Assembly (NCBI GenBank): GCA_964582055.1
Contig: CAZOPT010000014.1
Location: 1-21,461 of the forward strand
Reading direction: 5' to 3'
Length of the DNA: 21,461 bases
From: JBKSMP01 sp964582055
Lineage (GTDB): Bacteria; Verrucomicrobiota; Verrucomicrobiia; Opitutales; UBA9783
Below the pieces are notes generated by a model, which made no database searches, was not told where the DNA came from, and saw only the letters and a list, made by a program, of their open reading frames with translations. This document shows positions 15,276 to 21,461 of the stretch, in pieces. How positions within the stretch are numbered: position 1 is the first letter of the stretch; every line of letters starts with the position of its first letter. Made by a program: the position numbers and the translations under genes.

Positions 15276-16034
15276 GTGAAAAAACGACAAAACGGCTTTA
15301 CTTTAGTAGAAGTGTTAATGGCAAGTTTTTTAGCCTGCATCACCCTAACCTGTATTATTCAATTTTTTCTAACGCAATTGAACCAATACCGCTACATTAG
15401 CAGCAGCAATAAAATAAACGAAAGCCTACGTATTTTTTCAAAGTTTTTAGAAAAAGATGTTCACAATGCTTTAAGTTTTTATGTATTTGATAACCTAGAT
15501 AGTGTACTTAAATTTACAGAAGACAGTTCGATAACAGCACCAACTATTGGCAATTGCATCCTTTTTGTTCAAGAACGCGGCATGGTAAAAGGTGGTCGCG
15601 GTATTATCTATCATGTTGGTGAAGAAACAACTCTAAATGGCCAATCCTGTTATCCTTTATGTAGAGCTTTGGTGACATTTTCAGCAGACAAAAAGATAAA
15701 TGAAACTGCAGATAATCTGATTAATTTAACTGTTGGTTATTTACCTAAACTTAAATCTGAAAATAACAAACCAACAGAATCTAGCGTTAACACTTGGCCT
15801 CAATTCTTTTCAGGAACCAATTCTAAAAATAAACCAATTACGGGTATTTTTTACACTAACGCTAGAAAACGTGTAGGGTATTCATTATATAATTCTGCAG
15901 CACAAACACCTTATGCAGCAGGCTGCCGACGTGGATTATTTGTAGGAACGCGCCTTATACAGCCAGGTTTTCGAGGAGTACACGCAGAAACCTTATGCAA
16001 TTTTTGCTTTTTTTCAAGAAATCCAAGATTTTAA
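15276..16034 (+). CDS. Type II secretion/type IV pilus pseudopilin
   Basis: A pilin-like protein that would be cut and methylated by prepilin peptidase and packed into a pilus or pseudopilus. The N-terminus is a clear class III signal: positively charged KKRQNG, then Phe8 as the new N-terminus, TLVEVLMAS with Glu12 at the key +5 position, and a hydrophobic helix to about residue 30. The remaining 220 residues form an unrecognised globular domain with several cysteines. At 252 residues it is nearer in size to minor pseudopilins (GspJ-like) than to a major pilin; the exact subunit is not assignable. Start: GTG 15276; the overlapping ATG at 15274 is followed at once by a stop. A GspF-like gene follows after 51 bases, supporting the role. 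Confidence 0.82.
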   Translation: MKKRQNGFTLVEVLMASFLACITLTCIIQFFLTQLNQYRYISSSNKINESLRIFSKFLEKDVHNALSFYVFDNLDSVLKFTEDSSITAPTIGNCILFVQERGMVKGGRGIIYHVGEETTLNGQSCYPLCRALVTFSADKKINETADNLINLTVGYLPKLKSENNKPTESSVNTWPQFFSGTNSKNKPITGIFYTNARKRVGYSLYNSAAQTPYAAGCRRGLFVGTRLIQPGFRGVHAETLCNFCFFSRNPRF

Positions 16035-16085
16035 AAGATATAATAGTCTTGATTTTACAACTTAAATTCTTGAAACTAAGAATAA

Positions 16086-17261
16086 ATGCTATTTTTTTAC
16101 CAAATCAAACAAAAGTCAGAACGTTATCATTGGAAACTTCAATGGGCTCGTTCACAATGGTATTGTTTAAGAAATTTAGTAAAAAAAGGGCATTACCCAT
16201 ATCGTTTTTTCTCTCTGCAAACCCTTCTTAATAAAAAGTTTTTCAAGCAACAAGAAAAACTCCAACTTAAACATTGGACCTATTTTTTTGAAAAATTATC
16301 GGCTAATTTGCATAGTGGAAAGAATTTATCAAATGCTTTAAAATCACTACGTTCAAGCATCCACATTGAAGCTCAAAAAAAATTTATTGAAGAAGCTCTT
16401 GAACGTTTATCTGGTGGACGTTATTTTTATCCACTTTTACAAGAACCTCAGTATCATTTTTCTCAACAACAAATTAAGCTATTAAAGTGTGCCGAAATGA
16501 GCGGTTACTTAACACAAGGGATTGACCGCATCTATGAGCAACTCTTGCTAAAAAATAAAATACGTAAGCAATTACGACAAAACTTAATTTATCCTTGTTG
16601 TGTTCTTATTTTTACCATCGGTTTTTGCTTTCTCTTAATTTTTTTCTTAGTTCCACGTTTTCAAGAATTTTTCATACAACAAGGTTTAGAGCTTAATGGA
16701 TGGGTGCGTTTTATTTTTTCATGTAATCACCTTTTGCCCAAATTACTCCCTTGGTTCATTCTCCTAGGCCTAGGAGGTTTGTTTCTTTTCAATTACCAAA
16801 AAAAGTATTTTAAACAACTATTTGAAATTTGTTTTTATAAATTTTTCAGTCCACTTTATTACAGCTCATTTGCTATCAACTTAGCAGAATTATTAGAACA
16901 AAACATTTCTTTAATTGAAGGTTTAAAACTCTCTTTACCTCATTTGCCTAATCGATATTCTTACGAAGAAATAACATTTTCGCTTCAACAAGGAATCGCT
17001 TTATCGGATGCATTAAAAGGGCTTCCTGGAGATTTCATTCAAACCTTGCAATCTGCAGAAATCAACAGTGAACTGGCAAAAAACTTGCGTAATTTATCAA
17101 GTATTTATTACCAAAACTATGAAAACAAACTTTTGCAGCTTGTAAAATGGATTGAACCTGCTTGTCTTCTCTTTTTGGCCTGTTTTGTCTTTATTATCGT
17201 TTGTAGCCTATTTTACCCACTGGTACAACTCTTTCAAAACGTCGATTTTACCTCTATGTAA
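16086..17261 (+). CDS. GspF/PilC-like inner-membrane platform protein
   Basis: The platform protein of type II secretion or type IV pili, which links the assembly ATPase to the growing (pseudo)pilus. The N-terminus resembles the GspF start (FFYQIKQKSERY..., then ALRxLVxKGHYPYRF-like LRNLVKKGHYPYRF). Two T2SF-type helical domains are seen: one at about 65-165 (FFEKLSANLHSGKNLSNALKSL; LLKCAEMSGYLTQGI), and a second at about 265-365 (FAINLAELLEQNISLIEGLKLS). Hydrophobic segments follow the first domain (about 168-195 and 218-236) and close the protein (about 360-385). The 391 residues fit GspF. ATG 16086 has only a weak AAG upstream. It follows the pseudopilin gene and ends 3 bases from converging gpsA, with no room for a hairpin. 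The ATPase and secretin genes are absent here. Confidence 0.85.
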   Translation: MLFFYQIKQKSERYHWKLQWARSQWYCLRNLVKKGHYPYRFFSLQTLLNKKFFKQQEKLQLKHWTYFFEKLSANLHSGKNLSNALKSLRSSIHIEAQKKFIEEALERLSGGRYFYPLLQEPQYHFSQQQIKLLKCAEMSGYLTQGIDRIYEQLLLKNKIRKQLRQNLIYPCCVLIFTIGFCFLLIFFLVPRFQEFFIQQGLELNGWVRFIFSCNHLLPKLLPWFILLGLGGLFLFNYQKKYFKQLFEICFYKFFSPLYYSSFAINLAELLEQNISLIEGLKLSLPHLPNRYSYEEITFSLQQGIALSDALKGLPGDFIQTLQSAEINSELAKNLRNLSSIYYQNYENKLLQLVKWIEPACLLFLACFVFIIVCSLFYPLVQLFQNVDFTSM

Positions 17262-17264
17262 AAT

Positions 17265-18248
17265 TCATTCCGACTTTAAAGCCCGTGTCATTAAGTCGTT
17301 TATCGCAAGCTTAAGTGGATAATGTTCATAAAGTGCATGATGGAGTGCAGTTAAAATAGGTGCATCAAACTTTATTTTTCGTGCAAGATTGAAAAAACAA
17401 CCGACGCTCCAATAACCTTCCACAACATGATCGCGTAAAAGATCTTCTATTGCTTGACCACGTGAAAAATTTTCTCCAAAGCAACGATTACGACTCCAAC
17501 TCCCTTGTGCTGTAGCAAAAAGATCCCCAAGTCCACTAAGCCCATAAAACGTTTCTTTTTGGCCGCCTAACTGAACACCCAAACGCGCCATTTCGTGAAG
17601 TGCCCGCGTCAAATAAGCTGCTTTTGCATTATCACCCAATTGCAAACCTTCTAAAATACCAGCTCCTAACGCATAAATATTTTTCAAACAACTTCCTAAT
17701 TCTACTCCTCGTAAGTCGGAACTGCTATAAACACGAACGGAATCATTACTAATGGCCTTTTGTAAATCTATCATCGAGTGTGTAGAAGCAAGAACCATAG
17801 CAGATCGTTTTCCTAATGCAAAATCTTTTGCATAGGTAGGACCTGATAAGCAAAAACATTCAACTTGCAACAAATGCTCCGACAACCAATCTGAAGGCGT
17901 TTTCAAGGAATTACGTTCAAGGCCTTTAACAAGCGAAATAACACGTTTAATCTTAGTTTTGTAAGGTTTTAACCGTTCACAAACCTCTAATAAACCTTGC
18001 GTTGGACAAGCAACAAATAAGGCTTTGCAATCTTCCAAATAAGCTTCAAAATGAGTATCTACCTGTAAATTATCTTCAAAATGGATACCAGGAAGATAAA
18101 ATGGGTTTTCACGCATTTCTTGCATTTTTTGTGCTTTATCCACATTACGTGGCGATAAAACGACGCGATGACCTAGTTTTGACAAGTGAATAGCCATTGC
18201 CGTTCCCCAAGCACCTGCCCCCATAACTACAAATTGCAACCGTTCCAT
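17265..18248 (-). CDS. gpsA: Glycerol-3-phosphate dehydrogenase [NAD(P)+]
   Basis: Reduces dihydroxyacetone phosphate to sn-glycerol 3-phosphate, the backbone of membrane phospholipids. The 327 residues fit. Seen: NAD(P) loop MGAGAWGTAMA (about 9-19), YLPGIHF, the LSGPTYAKDFA motif, catalytic Lys189 in LGSCLKNIYALGAGI, and GLSGLGDLFATAQGSWSRNRCFG. Its ATG directly abuts the fabI stop (TAAATG), so it is the last gene of fabZ-fabI-gpsA, translated by coupling. The grouping joins acyl-chain synthesis to backbone supply. Confidence 0.97.
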   Translation of the reverse strand: MERLQFVVMGAGAWGTAMAIHLSKLGHRVVLSPRNVDKAQKMQEMRENPFYLPGIHFEDNLQVDTHFEAYLEDCKALFVACPTQGLLEVCERLKPYKTKIKRVISLVKGLERNSLKTPSDWLSEHLLQVECFCLSGPTYAKDFALGKRSAMVLASTHSMIDLQKAISNDSVRVYSSSDLRGVELGSCLKNIYALGAGILEGLQLGDNAKAAYLTRALHEMARLGVQLGGQKETFYGLSGLGDLFATAQGSWSRNRCFGENFSRGQAIEDLLRDHVVEGYWSVGCFFNLARKIKFDAPILTALHHALYEHYPLKLAINDLMTRALKSE

Positions 18249-19040
18249 TTAAACTGCTTTTTCCACCACTTGTTCATCAAAATAATTGAAATCCATACCA
18301 GCATTAACTACAAGCGTTTGGCCATTAATACCACTTGACGCTGAACTTAAAAGAAAAGCAATTGTATTGGCAACTTCCTGCGTTTCTAAAGCACGTTTCC
18401 TCAAGGTCAGCTTTTCGGCAAACAAATAATTTTTCAAAAACCCAGGAATTCCTGCAGAAGCGCTTGTTTTAAGAGGTCCTGAGCCTACACAATTAAAACG
18501 GATTTCCGTATCGGCACTAAATGCCTTTGCTAAAAATCGAACAGTACTTTCTAGGGCCGCTTTTATAGGAGACATGTATCCGTAATGAATGGCCGTTACT
18601 TGCGAAGAAATACCTACAGTTACCACAGAAGCATTGGGCGAAAGTAAGGTTTTAAAAATCTTTGAAATTTCTACAAGGGAAAAACAAGAAATTTGTGCAG
18701 CTTGCAAAAAATCTTCCCGATGGGTTTCATGGAAAGGTTTAAATCCTTCTGAAAAATTAGCAAAAGCAATCGAATGTAAAATCCCATCTATTTGTGGAAA
18801 TTCTTGCTCAATTTCTACCCTTAATTGTTTGATTTCTTCTTCCTTTTCGACATCACAAATAAATAATTGGTCTGTTGGAATCCAACGCGATAATTCGGCT
18901 TTACGTCTCTCGCTACGCACACTATACAAAACCTGCGCACCTTGTTCTTCCAGCAATTTCCCTGTAAACCAAGCAATACTTTTCCGATTTGCCAAGCCGA
19001 AAATTAAAATTGTTTTACCTTCTAAATCTAGGAAACTCAT
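18249..19040 (-). CDS. fabI: Enoyl-[acyl-carrier-protein] reductase (FabI type)
   Basis: Reduces trans-2-enoyl-ACP, the last step of each fatty-acid elongation round, with NADH or NADPH; the target of triclosan in many bacteria. The 263 residues fit FabI (about 260). Seen: the FabI-type nucleotide motif GLANRKSIAW in place of a plain Rossmann glycine loop, CDVEKEEEI, LHSIAFAN, and the catalytic pair Tyr153 and Lys160 in HYGYMSPIKAALES (Tyr-x6-Lys, as in E. coli FabI). The C-terminal SSGINGQTLVVNAGMDF matches the family. Its ATG overlaps the fabZ stop by four bases (ATGA). The Trp-Phe-Thr after the cofactor motif replaces the usual Trp-Gly-Ile, a minor divergence. Confidence 0.94.
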   Translation of the reverse strand: MSFLDLEGKTILIFGLANRKSIAWFTGKLLEEQGAQVLYSVRSERRKAELSRWIPTDQLFICDVEKEEEIKQLRVEIEQEFPQIDGILHSIAFANFSEGFKPFHETHREDFLQAAQISCFSLVEISKIFKTLLSPNASVVTVGISSQVTAIHYGYMSPIKAALESTVRFLAKAFSADTEIRFNCVGSGPLKTSASAGIPGFLKNYLFAEKLTLRKRALETQEVANTIAFLLSSASSGINGQTLVVNAGMDFNYFDEQVVEKAV

Positions 19041-19495
19041 AAACCCGAGTTATTAACCATTCCAAGAATAAATTCGATAGACACAAGTAATTGCCCATCT
19101 TTTTTAGCACAACCTTTAAAGAAATAAAAATCTTTTAACTTTTGTACAAATTGAGCCTCTAATTGTAAAGTATCTCCCGGAAAAGCCATTTTTTTGAATT
19201 TTGCGGATTCTATACGCGTTAAAATAGGAACTTTACCCTCCACATCTACTTCATTTAAAAGCTTTTTACTCATAAACACACCAGCTGTCTGAAAAATAGC
19301 TTCACACATCAATACTCCTGGCATAATTGGCATTTGAGGATAATGGCCTTCGAAAAAGGATTCCTCCTTCTTTAAAACCCTTTCTGCAACTACTTTTTCA
19401 TCTGCTAATTCAATAATCCGATCTACAAATAAAAAAGGCTTCCGATGAGGAATCGCGTTTAAAACATTTGCATCTACATATCCGTTTTCAGCCAT
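19037..19495 (-). CDS. fabZ: 3-hydroxyacyl-[acyl-carrier-protein] dehydratase FabZ
   Basis: Dehydrates 3-hydroxyacyl-ACP to trans-2-enoyl-ACP, the substrate of the next gene's product. The 152 residues form one hot-dog fold: IPHRKPFLFVDRI (15-27), then FFEGHYPQMPIMPGVLMCEAIFQ carrying catalytic His51 and Glu65, and KFKKMAFPGDTL. First gene of fabZ-fabI-gpsA, with ATGA overlap to fabI. ATG 19493-19495 has no Shine-Dalgarno; a -10-like TACAAC ends 7 bases upstream. A FabA identity is less likely because of the short length and the missing FabA-specific regions. Confidence 0.95.
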   Translation of the reverse strand: MAENGYVDANVLNAIPHRKPFLFVDRIIELADEKVVAERVLKKEESFFEGHYPQMPIMPGVLMCEAIFQTAGVFMSKKLLNEVDVEGKVPILTRIESAKFKKMAFPGDTLQLEAQFVQKLKDFYFFKGCAKKDGQLLVSIEFILGMVNNSGL

Positions 19496-19502
19496 ATCAT
19501 CT

Positions 19503-19530
19503 GTTGTAAACTTTGTACCTTAAAATGCAA
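19503..19530 (-). promoter_or_regulatory. Candidate promoter of fabZ-fabI-gpsA
   Basis: On the minus strand TTGCAT (19525-19530), spacer 16, TACAAC (19503-19508), ending 7 bases before the ATG. The hexamers are weak (3 and 4 of 6); the call rests largely on position and on the same arrangement at other genes here. Confidence 0.35.
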
Positions 19531-19548
19531 TCTAAAAATGAAAAACCC

Positions 19549-19568
19549 TTATAAAAACTGTTTTATAA
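19549..19568. repeat. Perfect inverted repeat upstream of the fab operon
   Basis: TTATAAAA (19549-19556), spacer ACTG, TTTTATAA (19561-19568). It lies 54-73 bases ahead of fabZ, where an operator might sit. It consists only of A and T in the arms, so chance is a fair explanation. Confidence 0.4.
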
Positions 19569-19772
19569 ATCCTAATAAATATTTTGAAAAAAACTGAAAA
19601 ATGAATTCACAAAATACAGTATTTGTAAAATTTAACAGCTGAAATTTCATGTCAAAAATTAACATCTTAAAAAAACTACTTTTGTTAGTATCCATACGGC
19701 CTAATGAATTTTCTTACTCCAACTTTTGTAAGAATTTTAATTTCTTATTTCTATTTTCTTATAAAAATTCAC

Positions 19773-19801
19773 TTGACCTATTCTCAACAAAAGTCCATAA
19801 C
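19773..19801 (+). promoter_or_regulatory. Promoter of tRNA-Gly
   Basis: TTGACC (19773-19778), a 17-base spacer and CATAAC (19796-19801). The expected start (about 19808) is 7 bases before the tRNA. The -35 matches 5 of 6 and the -10 matches 4 of 6. Confidence 0.55.
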
Positions 19802-19814
19802 TATTACTAGTTTT

Positions 19815-19888
19815 GCAGGTGTAGTTTAGTGGTAAAACTCCAGCCTTCCAAGCTGGATTCGTCGGTTCGATTCCGTCCACCTGCACCA
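19815..19888 (+). tRNA. tRNA-Gly (anticodon UCC)
   Basis: Acceptor arms GCAGGTG (19815-19821) and CACCTGC (19878-19884) pair fully, followed by discriminator A and encoded CCA (19886-19888). Anticodon stem CCAGC/GCTGG (19840-19844, 19852-19856) holds loop CTTCCAA with TCC at 19847-19849. The T-arm has GGTTCGATTCC. It is 74 bases long and reads GGA/GGG. Confidence 0.97.
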
Positions 19889-20104
19889 AATTAGCATAAA
19901 AAATTATTTCATCTTATTTAATAGTTTTTCAGTATTTTGTTTTGAAATGATTATGTTATTGAACTGTTAATTTGTTATTTTTCAAAAAAATTTAAAAATC
20001 CAGATTAAGAATCTTTAAGCAAATAAATCTACGACTTTTTAACTAAAATTAGACAGTCTTTGAATTTAAATAACAATTATTTTAACAATAATAGAATAAA
20101 TTTC

Positions 20105-20133
20105 TTGACCTTTAAAATAAATGCAATTAATAA
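20105..20133 (+). promoter_or_regulatory. Promoter of the symporter gene
   Basis: TTGACC (20105-20110), a 17-base spacer and TAATAA (20128-20133), which ends 6 bases before the ATG. A start at or beside the A of ATG is predicted. The heptamer TAACAAT occurs twice just upstream (20071-20077, 20083-20089), 12 bases apart, possibly an operator. Confidence 0.55.
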
Positions 20134-20139
20134 AAAGTT

Positions 20140-21461
20140 ATGCATATTGTTGATATTTTAATTATAGTAGCTTTTTTGATAGCAACGCTACATATAGGTT
20201 TCAGCACTGGGAAAAAAATAAAAACGTTTAATGACTATGCAATCGGTAATAGAAAATTTTCTGATTTTGCCATTTTCTGTACAGTTGCAGCAACTGCAAT
20301 TGGTGGAACTACTACCATGGGAGGAGTGGGAAAATCTTACGAGATTGGTATAACGCAATTTTTAGCACAAATTGGTATGCCTATTTCTTTTATTATTGTT
20401 GGTACATTTTTAGCAAGAAGGTTTGGAAATTATTATGGTTGTTGTTCCTTAGGGGATATGTTTTATAAATCTTATGGATTAACTGGAAAAGTTTTAGCAG
20501 GAATTACTGGATGTATTTATGAAATTCTTGGAGTAGGATTACAATTTATAGCTATGTCAACAGCTATTAATATTCTGACAGGATTTTCATACATGTTAAG
20601 TCTTTTTATTTCTGCCACCATTATTCTCATATATACAGGTCGAGGGGGAATACGTGCTGTAACATTTACAGATGTTTTACAATTTATGGTTCTTATTTTG
20701 GCGATCCCTATTCTTCTAACAACAGTATTAGGGAAAATAGGAGGTATGAAAGCATTATTTGATCAATTACCTTGTTCTCATGTAACAATTACAGGTGAAA
20801 ATCTTCATCGTTACATGTTTTTAATATTTCCACTTATGTTGCCAACACTCTCGCCAATACACGTACAACGCTTATTAATGACTAGTAATCGTGAACAAGG
20901 GGTAAAAGCATATTATAATCTTTGTTGGATTTACTTATTTATAGCAATTATGGTCATTTTTTTAGGATTAACTGCTAAAGTTTTATACCCACATTTATAT
21001 CGTGCAGATCAAGCCTTATTTACATTAATTATCAACTGTCTACCAGCAGGCGTTTTTGGGGTAGCTGTCATTGGAATTTTAGCAGTCTTAATGTCAACTG
21101 CAGATTCTTCTTTAAATAGTGGAAGCATTATGTTTGTTAATGACGTAGTAACGCCTTTTATAAAACATCCACTAAGTGAAGCGGCAAAATTAAAAATGGC
21201 ACGTATCGCTTCATTATTTATAGGTTTTGCTGCTATCATATTTGCAAGCCAACGTGCAGGTTTATTTGAAACTAAAATCTTAGTTAGAACGATATGGTTA
21301 TCGATCATCCTTTCTCCTTTGTATTTCTTGCTTTTTAATATGAAAATTTCCATTAAAGGTTTATTAATAAGTGTTGTAATAGGCGTAGGAACCTTTATCT
21401 TTTGGGATTTAAACATAAAACCGGTTACCAAGATCGATGGTCTATTCCCTGGATTCTTTGC
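20140..21461 (+). CDS. Sodium/solute symporter (SSS family), 3' end outside window
   Basis: An inner-membrane transporter of the SSS family (PutP/SGLT type), which imports a small solute with Na+. The frame is open from ATG 20140 to the window end, giving 440 codons without a stop. Seen: a first membrane helix (VDILIIVAFLIATLHIGF), the DYAIGNRKFSDF segment typical before helix 2, AATAIGGTTTMGG, the strong family signature GRGGIRAVTFTDVLQF, and LMSTADSSLNSGS, the conserved Ser-Thr-Ala-Asp-Ser region tied to Na+ binding. About eleven hydrophobic segments can be counted. The substrate cannot be told. No Shine-Dalgarno precedes the ATG; a good promoter does. It follows tRNA-Gly by 251 bases and is probably a separate unit. 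Confidence 0.9.
   Translation, partial: MHIVDILIIVAFLIATLHIGFSTGKKIKTFNDYAIGNRKFSDFAIFCTVAATAIGGTTTMGGVGKSYEIGITQFLAQIGMPISFIIVGTFLARRFGNYYGCCSLGDMFYKSYGLTGKVLAGITGCIYEILGVGLQFIAMSTAINILTGFSYMLSLFISATIILIYTGRGGIRAVTFTDVLQFMVLILAIPILLTTVLGKIGGMKALFDQLPCSHVTITGENLHRYMFLIFPLMLPTLSPIHVQRLLMTSNREQGVKAYYNLCWIYLFIAIMVIFLGLTAKVLYPHLYRADQALFTLIINCLPAGVFGVAVIGILAVLMSTADSSLNSGSIMFVNDVVTPFIKHPLSEAAKLKMARIASLFIGFAAIIFASQRAGLFETKILVRTIWLSIILSPLYFLLFNMKISIKGLLISVVIGVGTFIFWDLNIKPVTKIDGLFPGFF

Larger units (their letters stand above)
19496..19814. other. Intergenic region fabZ to tRNA-Gly
   Basis: These 319 AT-rich bases hold no convincing gene. I see a promoter candidate for fabZ (19503-19530), a perfect small inverted repeat (19549-19568), an imperfect hairpin around ACAAAATACAGTATTTGT (about 19604-19625), and the tRNA-Gly promoter (19773-19801). 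The rest shows nothing I can support. Confidence 0.55.

Noticed and set aside
18589..19056. 155-codon open frame opposite fabI
   Set aside because: It is antisense to intact fabI and the fabZ end, with no recognisable domain or start signal.
21009..21431. 140-codon leftward open frame at the right edge
   Set aside because: It is antisense to the symporter, whose rightward frame carries clear SSS family signatures throughout.

Overview
The window is AT-rich DNA from a bacterium that is probably Gram-negative, anaerobic and fermentative. It carries an exported-protein gene beside ftsA, a type II secretion/type IV pilus-like pair (pseudopilin and GspF), bacterial type II fatty-acid genes (fabZ, fabI, acpS), and a bifunctional AdhE next to a ferredoxin-domain [FeFe] hydrogenase. 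The style of the proteins (eukaryote-like UDP-glucose dehydrogenase, dnaK-groES-groEL in one run, GGM-tailed GroEL) made me think of the PVC group, for example a low-GC verrucomicrobium living in a gut or protist. That placement is recognition from memory, not a computed result. No transposase, phage gene, CRISPR array or integration site was seen, so this looks like ordinary chromosome.

Layout. 1-123: tail of a rightward gene that meets a leftward pair (exported cysteine-rich protein, then ftsA) at a shared terminator; ftsZ does not follow ftsA. 3235-4733: tRNA-Leu(UAG) and a UDP-glucose 6-dehydrogenase, closed by a perfect hairpin. 5075-9357: fermentation block, adhE (with a Rex-like operator and a perfect -35 box) and a group B-like [FeFe] hydrogenase. 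9373-10883: prfB-acpS, overlapping by one base, leftward; prfB has no programmed frameshift. 11140-15062: dnaK-groES-groEL, leftward. 15063-15275: a divergent control region with a helically phased repeat array and a sequence matching the sigma-54 -24/-12 consensus exactly. 15276-17261: pseudopilin and GspF-like platform protein. 17265-19495: fabZ-fabI-gpsA, leftward and tightly packed. 19815-19888: tRNA-Gly(UCC). 20140-end: a sodium/solute symporter that runs off the window.

How the genes work together. AdhE and the hydrogenase would both dispose of reductant during fermentation (ethanol and H2). AcpS activates acyl carrier protein, FabZ and FabI complete the elongation cycle, and GpsA supplies glycerol 3-phosphate, so membrane lipid synthesis is encoded here. 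The chaperone operon and RF2 are housekeeping.

The least expected signal is a pattern across the window: for most transcription units the -10-like hexamer ends only 6-8 bases before the start codon, with no Shine-Dalgarno sequence, while operon-internal genes such as groES and groEL do have one. This suggests many leaderless or nearly leaderless mRNAs.
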